This document shows, one piece after another, positions 57,592-64,000 of a stretch of 64,000 nucleotides of DNA. Within the stretch, counting starts at the first letter, position 1. Every line of letters starts with the position of its first letter. Below the pieces are notes generated by a model. The model was not told the origin of the DNA. It saw nothing but the letters and a program-made list of their open reading frames with translations, and searched no databases. Source of the stretch: Nitrospira sp. Its GTDB lineage: Bacteria; Nitrospirota; Nitrospiria; Nitrospirales; Nitrospiraceae. Where the stretch lies: the NCBI GenBank assembly GCA_022842445.1, contig JALHPO010000001.1, positions 62,001-126,000 on the forward strand, in the 5' to 3' direction. The translations under genes were made by a program, and so were the position numbers.

Positions 57592-58848
57592 CTACCGACG
57601 CTGGCCACCACTACCAAATCCCGGCGGCAACTCGCCGGATCGCCGCTCCCCCCGTGCGCTCTCAATCCCTATCACCACCATATCGCCGTCGGCCACTGCG
57701 CCATCCAGCACTTCCGTTGAAACCCCGTCGGAAATGCCCGTATGAACGACGACCGCCTCCGGCTCTCCGGTGACACCTAACTTCCAGACCTTCCTTGCCT
57801 GTCCCCCAGAATTTGCGGAGCCGTCTAGTGAGTAGCTACCGGCATCGACTTTGACCGGTTTCCCCCCACTACTTGCCCCCCGGGTACGTTCACTCTGTGG
57901 CGGACTGAATCGCAACGCAGCATTCGGCACTTTCAAGACTTGATCCTTCTGCGCCACAACGATTGAAACATTCGCCGTCATTCCTGGTTTGAGCCGAAGA
58001 TCTTTGTTGTCCACCGCCACAACCACATTGTACGTCACAACATTTTGCACATTGATCGGCGCCAACCGCACTTGTCGAATGACCCCCTCAAACCGCACAC
58101 CCGGATAGGCGTCCACCGAAAAGGCTGCGCCCTTACCTTCGGTGATACCGCCGATATCCGACTCGCTCACATTGGTATCCACCTGCATTTTGGTGAGATC
58201 GAGGGCGATTAAAAACAGATTCGGCGTGGCAAAGCTGGACGCCACGGTCTGCCCCACCTCCACATTGCGCGCAACGACCACCCCGTCGACCGGCGAACGG
58301 ATGACGGTATACTTCAGTTCCAGATCAGCGGCATTCAGTACCGCTTCGGCCTGCTTCACCTGCGCTTCACTGACCCGAAGTTGCGCCTCGGCACTCTGGT
58401 AATTCGTGAGGGCAACATCCACGTCGTTCTGCGAGACAAACTCCTGAGCCACCAGCGATTGCACACGGTCACGCTCCCGTTTGCGCTGCGCAAGATCGGC
58501 TTTGGATCGAGCCACGTTTGACCGTGCCATTTCAAGATTCCCGGCTGCTTGATCGCGGCGAGCCTTGAACGGCTCCGGATCAATGGTGGCGATCTTGTCG
58601 CCCGCTTTCACCTGCGAATTAAAATCCGCATGAAGGCTCTTGATCATCCCCGAGACTTGGGTGCCGACTTGTACGGAAACCACAGGATTGATCGTTCCGG
58701 TCGCGCTCACAACGGACACGACTGAACCACGCTCGATAGCGGCCGTCCGGTATCGAACCGGCACCTTTCGCTCTCCGTTGAAAAACATGTACCCGCCGAT
58801 GGCCAGTCCGATGGCAACCACACCGAGGATAATGCCAAGACGTTTCAT
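57592..58848 (-). CDS. MacA-like periplasmic adaptor (MFP) subunit
   Basis: 418 residues. An N-terminal membrane anchor (LGIILGVVAIGLAIGGYMFF), a split lipoyl/barrel-sandwich domain (VQVGTQVSGMIKSLHADFN and VIRSPVDGVVVARNVEVGQ) around a coiled-coil hairpin (residues ~95-170) and beta-barrel domains. This links the MacB-like permease to an outer-membrane channel. The C-terminal Gly/Arg-rich end is unusual. The substrate is unknown; macrolides, peptides and lipids are exported by relatives. Confidence 0.92.
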   Translation of the reverse strand: MKRLGIILGVVAIGLAIGGYMFFNGERKVPVRYRTAAIERGSVVSVVSATGTINPVVSVQVGTQVSGMIKSLHADFNSQVKAGDKIATIDPEPFKARRDQAAGNLEMARSNVARSKADLAQRKRERDRVQSLVAQEFVSQNDVDVALTNYQSAEAQLRVSEAQVKQAEAVLNAADLELKYTVIRSPVDGVVVARNVEVGQTVASSFATPNLFLIALDLTKMQVDTNVSESDIGGITEGKGAAFSVDAYPGVRFEGVIRQVRLAPINVQNVVTYNVVVAVDNKDLRLKPGMTANVSIVVAQKDQVLKVPNAALRFSPPQSERTRGASSGGKPVKVDAGSYSLDGSANSGGQARKVWKLGVTGEPEAVVVHTGISDGVSTEVLDGAVADGDMVVIGIESARGERRSGELPPGFGSGGQRR

Positions 58849-59022
58849 ATCTTCATCCTACAAAATGTCAGGAGCTGACGCCACTTTATCAAGAATGTGC
58901 GGTGTGAATCACCCTGCTGCCAGCAGGACTGCGGCCCCGCCTCAATCCAGAAGAAAGCAGAAACAGCGCAGACCATCTTTTCAGGATGACGCCATCCGCA
59001 CACGCGGCTTGCGCCTCCGGAA

Positions 59023-60363
59023 CTATCTGGCGAGTAGCTGCTCCAGGAAGGCAGTGGAAATGTGGCCTTTTTGGAACTCAGGATCGTTAAAGATCCTGCG
59101 ATGGAGCGGAATAGTGGTCTTGATCCCTTCGATCACGAACTCATCGAGCGCGCGCCTCATCCGAGCCATGGCTTCTTGGCGGTCTCGCCCGTGCGTGATC
59201 AACTTTGCGATCATTGAGTCATAATACGGCACGACCGTCGCGCCGGACTCCATAGCAGAATCAACTCGAACGCCGAACCCTCCTGGCGCGCTGTATTTGG
59301 TAATCTGCCCGGGCGACGGAGTAAACTTTTCAGGATCCTCCGCGTTGATCCGGCATTCCATGCTATGCCCGTTGAGCACGACGTCCTGCTGTCTGATCGA
59401 AAGTGGATGACCGGCTGCCAGACGAATTTGTTCCTTGATCAAATCGATGCCGGTTACCATTTCGGTGATGGGGTGCTCAACCTGGATCCGGGTGTTCACC
59501 TCCATAAAAAAGAAGTTCCGCTCTTTATCAAGGAGAAACTCCACGGTGCCGACATTTCGATAATGCACAGCTTTGACGGCTTCTACGGCGACCCGTCCAA
59601 TCTCCCGGCGAAGCTTCTCATCGATGGCTGGAGAGGGAGTTTCTTCGACCAGCTTTTGATGCCGCCGTTGAATCGAGCAGTCGCGTTCACCCAGATGAAT
59701 GACATGGCCGCGGTGGTCGGCCATGACCTGAACTTCAATATGGCGCGGCTCCAGAAAATACCGTTCGAGATAGACGTTTTCATTGCCGAAGGTCGACTTC
59801 GCTTCGGCCTGGGCAGCCTGAAACGCCCGGCCCAAATCTTCAGCCTTGTTCACGACGCGCATGCCGCGGCCTCCGCCTCCGGCCGTCGCTTTGATAATGA
59901 CGGGAAAGCCGATTTTCTGAGCGGCTTGCATCGCATCCTCTTCGCTCCGCAACTCACCGAGACTGCCGGGAGTCACAGGCAACCCCCGCCTGGAAACGAC
60001 CTCACGGGCCTTTGCTTTGTCCCCCATCATGGCAATGTTTTCAGACGTCGGGCCGATGAATTTGACACCGATCGATTCGCAGACTTCAGCAAAGTGGGCG
60101 TTCTCGGACAAGAACCCATAGCCGGGATGGATGGCATCCACGCCGGTCACCTCCGCCGCGCTCAAAACATTCGGAATATTGCGGTAGCTCAACGCTGCGT
60201 CCGGTGGCCCCACACACACCTTCTCATCGGCGGCGCGCACGTGCAGACTCGCAGCATCAGCCTCCGAATGGATGGCAACGGTCCTGATTCCGAGCTCCTT
60301 ACAAGCTCGGATGACCCGTAGGGCAATCTCTCCGCGGTTGGCGACCAGAACCTTCTTGAACAC
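59023..60363 (-). CDS. accC: Acetyl-CoA carboxylase biotin carboxylase subunit
   Basis: 446 residues of the ATP-grasp enzyme that carboxylates biotin on AccB. N-terminus [19 protein letters not shown], glycine loop [32 protein letters not shown] and the C-terminal domain are intact. It is the last gene of aroQ-efp-accB-accC, a recurring bacterial order. Confidence 0.96.
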   Translation of the reverse strand: MFKKVLVANRGEIALRVIRACKELGIRTVAIHSEADAASLHVRAADEKVCVGPPDAALSYRNIPNVLSAAEVTGVDAIHPGYGFLSENAHFAEVCESIGVKFIGPTSENIAMMGDKAKAREVVSRRGLPVTPGSLGELRSEEDAMQAAQKIGFPVIIKATAGGGGRGMRVVNKAEDLGRAFQAAQAEAKSTFGNENVYLERYFLEPRHIEVQVMADHRGHVIHLGERDCSIQRRHQKLVEETPSPAIDEKLRREIGRVAVEAVKAVHYRNVGTVEFLLDKERNFFFMEVNTRIQVEHPITEMVTGIDLIKEQIRLAAGHPLSIRQQDVVLNGHSMECRINAEDPEKFTPSPGQITKYSAPGGFGVRVDSAMESGATVVPYYDSMIAKLITHGRDRQEAMARMRRALDEFVIEGIKTTIPLHRRIFNDPEFQKGHISTAFLEQLLAR

Positions 60364-60394
60364 GTCGTGACTCCGATACGTCGGCGAGAACCGT

Positions 60395-60964
60395 CTATTG
60401 GACGGGGTTGGGATCTATCAAGAAGAGCGCGTGACCGTACTCGACAGGCTTGGTGCTCTCGGCCAGAATCTTGACGATGCGGCCGTCCGTTTCAGACTCA
60501 ATTTCATTCATCAGTTTCATCGCTTCAACGATGCACAGCACTTGGCCTTTTTTGACAATATCGCCCTCTTCAACATAGGGATCGGCATCCGGAGAAGGCG
60601 AACGATAGAACGTCCCGACGATGGGGGAAGTAATTGTCACCATGCCGGTCGTGTCTTCGGCCGGAGGACCGGAAGCACTCGTGGGATGGACGCTTGGCTG
60701 AGAAATATTGGGGACAGTCTCTTGCACCGAAGCCGAGACGGACTTGATGCCGATCTCATGGCGGACTCGGATACGCACCCCTTGGCGCTCTAATTCCAAC
60801 TCGGTCAAGTTGTTCCGGCGAAGCAGATCAATGAGATCTTGGATCTGCTTGGTTTGGCTACTCGTGAGCAATGCGTCCTGCCCCTGCCCAGGCCCACCCG
60901 GCATGGACGGCAAAATGATCGGTCTCGGTTTCTTCTTCGGTATAGACCGTCGGCGCGCGCTCAC
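60395..60964 (-). CDS. accB: Biotin carboxyl carrier protein of acetyl-CoA carboxylase
   Basis: Up to 189 residues. A conserved N-terminal helix ([20 protein letters not shown]), a Pro/Ser-rich linker and the C-terminal biotinyl domain with the biotinylated Lys in [16 protein letters not shown] at 60964 overlaps the efp stop; the ATG at 60904 is an alternative that still keeps the whole family region. Together with AccC it starts fatty acid synthesis; AccA and AccD are not here. Confidence 0.94.
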   Translation of the reverse strand: MSARRRSIPKKKPRPIILPSMPGGPGQGQDALLTSSQTKQIQDLIDLLRRNNLTELELERQGVRIRVRHEIGIKSVSASVQETVPNISQPSVHPTSASGPPAEDTTGMVTITSPIVGTFYRSPSPDADPYVEEGDIVKKGQVLCIVEAMKLMNEIESETDGRIVKILAESTKPVEYGHALFLIDPNPVQ

Positions 60965-61521
60965 CGGACCCGCTCCACATACGACCTGGTACGAGTATCG
61001 ATCTTGATCACAGTGCCGACTTCCAAATACAGAGGGACTTTGATCGACGCTCCGGTTTCGACAATCACAGGCTTGGTCCCGCCGGATGCGGTGTCGCCTC
61101 GAACTCCAGGCTCCCCATCGACGACCTTCAGCTCAATGAAATTTGGCAGTTCGACATCGATCGGCCGGTGTTCATAGACCAGGATCTTGACGACCATATT
61201 TTCTTTTAAGAGATCCGCATTGTCTCCGAGCGTGCTCTTCTCGAATGAAAGCTGTTCATAGGATTCCGTGTCCATAAACGTAAACAACTCGCCGGTGGCA
61301 TAGAGAAACTGCATGTCGCGCTCTTCCAAATCAGGCTCGTCAAACCGTTCCCCGGACCGAAAGGTTCGATCCAGCACATTCCCCGACAGATAGCTTTTCA
61401 GCTTGGTACGCACGAATGCGCCGCCCTTTCCCGGCTTCACATGCTGAAATTCCACGATATAGAACGGCTCACCTTCCACCATAAGCCGAACCCCATTTCG
61501 AAAATCAACGGTCGAAATCAC
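60961..61521 (-). CDS. efp: Elongation factor P
   Basis: 186 residues of the three-domain translation factor that relieves polyproline stalling. The loop KPGKGGAF carries Lys32, the residue modified in lysine-type EF-Ps. The end is less conserved (TRSYVERVR). It lies between aroQ and accB. The modifying enzymes are not in the window. Confidence 0.96.
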   Translation of the reverse strand: MISTVDFRNGVRLMVEGEPFYIVEFQHVKPGKGGAFVRTKLKSYLSGNVLDRTFRSGERFDEPDLEERDMQFLYATGELFTFMDTESYEQLSFEKSTLGDNADLLKENMVVKILVYEHRPIDVELPNFIELKVVDGEPGVRGDTASGGTKPVIVETGASIKVPLYLEVGTVIKIDTRTRSYVERVR

Positions 61522-61564
61522 TCCGTGCTCCCTTCAATCAGAAGAATGAACCATGGCCCAAAGG

Positions 61565-62062
61565 TCAATGGCTGCGCGTCTCGGCCCCACGACTCAATCC
61601 CGCTCCTGAGACAGGCTTGGATCCGTGCGAAGACAAATGTTCATGCAGCCCCCGTAGCGCCAAGAGATAGCCAATCGGGCCGAATCCTGAGATCTGGCCC
61701 AGCGCCACCCCTGAAACATAGGAATGCCTGCGAAACTCTTCCCGCCGGTGAATATTGGACAGATGTACTTCGATCGCCGGGATCTCGACAGCCGACAGTG
61801 CATCTCTCACCGCAATACTGGTATGCGTGTATGCCGCAGGATTAATGATGATCCCGTGATAGTTGCCGCGCGCTTCCTGAATCCACGTCACCAACTCACC
61901 TTCATGATTCGACTGGCGGATCTCCAGTTCCACTCCCAGTTCGCTGCCGAGCTTCGACAACGACGCGTCGATCTCAGCAAGCGTGGTGGTCCCATACACA
62001 GACTCTTCACGATTCCCCAGCAAATTGAGGTTGGGCCCGTGCAGAACGAGTACTCTCAGCAT
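61565..62062 (-). CDS. aroQ: 3-dehydroquinate dehydratase, type II
   Basis: The shikimate-pathway enzyme, 165 residues from the ATG at 62062. The type II signature [10 protein letters not shown] with the catalytic Tyr further on in ESVYG, then NPAAYTHTS and [14 protein letters not shown] are intact. The C-terminal 20 residues form an extra tail. The start follows AGGAGGCGG at a long spacing. Confidence 0.95.
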   Translation of the reverse strand: MLRVLVLHGPNLNLLGNREESVYGTTTLAEIDASLSKLGSELGVELEIRQSNHEGELVTWIQEARGNYHGIIINPAAYTHTSIAVRDALSAVEIPAIEVHLSNIHRREEFRRHSYVSGVALGQISGFGPIGYLLALRGLHEHLSSHGSKPVSGAGLSRGAETRSH

Positions 62063-62175
62063 TGGACGTACCAACCGCCTCCTGATCAAACGAGACCTAG
62101 CACCTCGGCATGGAATGAGGGCGGTATTCTAGCAGTCCCTCCCGGGATGGTCAAACCATTGAACTATCTGGGAAG

Positions 62176-62865
62176 TTATGGATTGTTATACGTCGAAGCA
62201 GTACGATCGCGCCGGCGATCCCGAATCAAGCTCAGCCACTGTTCAAGCCGGATCACCGTGGCGCTCTTCTGCTCAGGAGTGATCGTGGCGCTGTCGGTCG
62301 CGGCCTCTGGACGGTCTCGTTGCATGATGTCGACATATCGCGGCTCTTCTACATTTTCCATCGTCACGGCAGATTCCGCAGCCGGTTGAACGGACTCGAT
62401 CACCGGCTGTGGCGGAGCAAGTTCTGCTGGTGCGGGAACAGCAAGCGCCTCAAGCGCAGCACGTAGCGACAGGACTTCCACATCCTGAGGATTTGCCGCC
62501 AAAATGACACCGCACGACCGCAACCCTGCCTCCTTCACGCCCTGAGACATATAGATCTTTGCCAGTATTCTGTGCGCGCGAAAGTTCTCCGGGCTTAATT
62601 TTATCGCCTCTTCCAATATCGCGATGGCCTTGGCCGGCTGGTTCAGCTGCTCATAAACTCGACCTAACGCAACCATCGCTGTAATGAAATTCGGCGAGGC
62701 TTTCAATCCGTCTTCAAGGACTCCCGCGGCTTCGTCCCACATCCCGGCTTTTCCATATTCCTCAGCCAGCGGAATGAACGCCTTCGATCCCGGATCCATG
62801 GCGACAGCCAAAGCCAACCGGTCTATCTCAGCAGCATTTCCAGCCCTATTGGATCCAGACCCCAT
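62176..62865 (-). CDS. TPR-repeat protein downstream of coaBC
   Basis: 229 residues with three to four tetratricopeptide repeats in the first half (EYGKAGMWDEAAGVLEDGLK, YEQLNQPAKAIAILEEAIK, YMSQGVKEAGLRSCGVILA) and a Pro/Ala/Glu-rich linker leading to a basic C-terminus. No signal peptide. The ATG at 62865 follows GGAGTAGGA eight bases after the coaBC stop. It is a likely cytoplasmic scaffold; the partner is unknown. Confidence 0.8.
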   Translation of the reverse strand: MGSGSNRAGNAAEIDRLALAVAMDPGSKAFIPLAEEYGKAGMWDEAAGVLEDGLKASPNFITAMVALGRVYEQLNQPAKAIAILEEAIKLSPENFRAHRILAKIYMSQGVKEAGLRSCGVILAANPQDVEVLSLRAALEALAVPAPAELAPPQPVIESVQPAAESAVTMENVEEPRYVDIMQRDRPEAATDSATITPEQKSATVIRLEQWLSLIRDRRRDRTASTYNNP

Positions 62866-62873
62866 CGTGAATC

Positions 62874-64000
62874 CTACTCCACCCCTATAGACGATGTGCG
62901 GCATGTTACAGGTAAATCCCGCACTTCAGTCAGAATATAGTCCGCCAGCCGGCGTTTAGACATGAGCCCGAATTCTTTCCGCCGGCCGCCACGCGAAAGA
63001 ACGACGGCGGCATTGTCGTCGCTGCCGAATCCGGCGCCTTCTTTCGTCACATCGTTCGCGACGATGGCATCAAGTCCTTTTCCGACAAGCTTCGCCATGG
63101 CATGCGCAACCACATCCTCAGTCTCTGCAGCAAACCCTACGAGAACTTGAGCAGTTCGCTTGGCGGACAACATCGCGAGAATATCGGGCGCCACTTCAAG
63201 GTCGAGGGTCAACGACATTCGGCCTTGCTTCTTCATTTTCTGAACCGCTTGCTCCCGTGGCCGAAAATCCGCGACCGCGGCTGCCATTACCACCACCGTA
63301 GCCCAGGCAAAATGACGGCAGAGGCTGTCGGCCATTTCTTGCGCCGATGTGACAAACACGACTTCGACACCGGCCGGTGGCACAAGAGCCGTTGGCCCGG
63401 TGACCAGCACGACTTCAGCACCCCGGTCACGAGCCGCTTCTGCAATCGCATAACCCATCTTGCCCGACGAACGATTGGAAATGAACCGAACCGGATCAAT
63501 CGCCTCCTGAGTGGGTCCCGCGGATACCAACACCCGATGCCCCAACCAATCAGCCTGCGGAATCAGCAACGCTTCCACCGCTTCCACGATCCTCGCCTCA
63601 GCAGCCAGTCTCCCTTGCGCCACTTGCCCCGACGCCAGCGGCCCCTCTTCAGGATCAAGCACTATAACACCACGCGCGCGAAGCATCCGCACATGCTCGA
63701 CCACGGTGGGATGTTCCCACATGCCGCCGTCCATAGCCGGGGCAATGATCATCGGACACTGGGCCGTGAGCAGCATCGTCGAAAGGACATCATCCGCCAA
63801 TCCGACGGCCGCCTTGGCCAGGAAATTCGCCGTCGCCGGCGCAATGATGACGGCATGGGCGCCTTCAGGGACTGTCAGATGCCGCATCTCTTCACGGGCT
63901 TCGAAAAGACTGGTCGTGACTCGCTCCCCGGACAGCACTTCAAAGGTCAGCGGCGCCACGAACTTAGTTGCGCTGTCCGTCATTACTACGGAAACAGATG
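62874..64000 (-). CDS. coaBC: Bifunctional CoaBC (phosphopantothenoylcysteine decarboxylase/synthase), N-terminus outside window
   Basis: The reading frame is open to the window edge, so the first ~60 residues of the CoaC part lie beyond 64000. What is seen: VMTDSATKFVAPLTFEVLSG and the APAMDGGMW loop of CoaC (most homologues have PxMN; here Asp replaces Asn), then the CoaB half VLVSAGPTQEAIDPVRFISN with KMKKQG. The protein makes 4'-phosphopantetheine from 4'-phosphopantothenate and Cys for coenzyme A. It precedes the TPR gene. Confidence 0.93.
   Translation of the reverse strand, partial: SVSVVMTDSATKFVAPLTFEVLSGERVTTSLFEAREEMRHLTVPEGAHAVIIAPATANFLAKAAVGLADDVLSTMLLTAQCPMIIAPAMDGGMWEHPTVVEHVRMLRARGVIVLDPEEGPLASGQVAQGRLAAEARIVEAVEALLIPQADWLGHRVLVSAGPTQEAIDPVRFISNRSSGKMGYAIAEAARDRGAEVVLVTGPTALVPPAGVEVVFVTSAQEMADSLCRHFAWATVVVMAAAVADFRPREQAVQKMKKQGRMSLTLDLEVAPDILAMLSAKRTAQVLVGFAAETEDVVAHAMAKLVGKGLDAIVANDVTKEGAGFGSDDNAAVVLSRGGRRKEFGLMSKRRLADYILTEVRDLPVTCRTSSIGVE

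Overview
This 64 kb stretch looks like chromosome of a Gram-negative bacterium with moderately high G+C content. Kdo/heptose lipopolysaccharide genes, many lipoproteins, a SmbP-type periplasmic metal-binding protein, a PyrR-regulated pyrimidine operon, a class 1A dihydroorotate dehydrogenase and tandem B12-type radical SAM proteins together suggest a nitrite-oxidiser-like member of Nitrospirota (Nitrospira or a relative). This placement is inference; no rRNA or respiratory marker lies in the window.

Layout. (1) 1-9.3 kb, minus strand: a tightly overlapping run lepA-lepB-rfaE1-kdsB-pyrG-kdsA-kdsD-pgsA-lipoprotein esterase. It covers protein export, CMP-Kdo synthesis with its own CTP synthase, heptose phosphorylation and phosphatidylglycerol synthesis. 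(2) 9.7-12.6 kb: bioA, an unrecognised gene and a SAM hydroxide adenosyltransferase. (3) 12.7-23.1 kb, minus strand: a pyrimidine operon pyrR-pyrB-pyrC-DUF4149-carA-sppA-M48-carB-greA, preceded by a leader with a PyrR-binding hairpin, a short leader reading frame and an intrinsic terminator. (4) 23.2-35.2 kb: single genes (thiamine-binding-like protein, Met8-like, HNH nuclease, Rieske and thioredoxin-like ferredoxins, GGCT, MoaB, CBS, MDR, PhzF, two radical SAM proteins). Many of the gaps hold palindromic elements built from degenerate 7-bp units. (5) 35.2-45 kb: a looser accessory region with small stress, metal and membrane proteins, littered with short REP-like repeats and a partial duplication of the smbP 3' end. 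(6) 45-52.6 kb: methyltransferase, SDR, tRNA-Met(CAT), PilZ protein, an FtsX/LolE-like ABC exporter and pyrD. (7) 52.7-64 kb: comF-fmdB, an HTH-mraZ-rusA group, a MacAB-like exporter, then coaBC-TPR-aroQ-efp-accB-accC.

The most unusual signals are non-coding. First, there is a dispersed family of imperfect palindromes whose arms keep a strict 7-bp period; two near-identical copies lie in opposite orientation around a 1.2 kb segment. Second, the pyr leader has a PyrR-type loop adjoining the Shine-Dalgarno of a leader reading frame that runs through the terminator. Among proteins, the two adjacent radical SAM enzymes share an unusual CX4CX2C cluster motif and have no obvious pathway.
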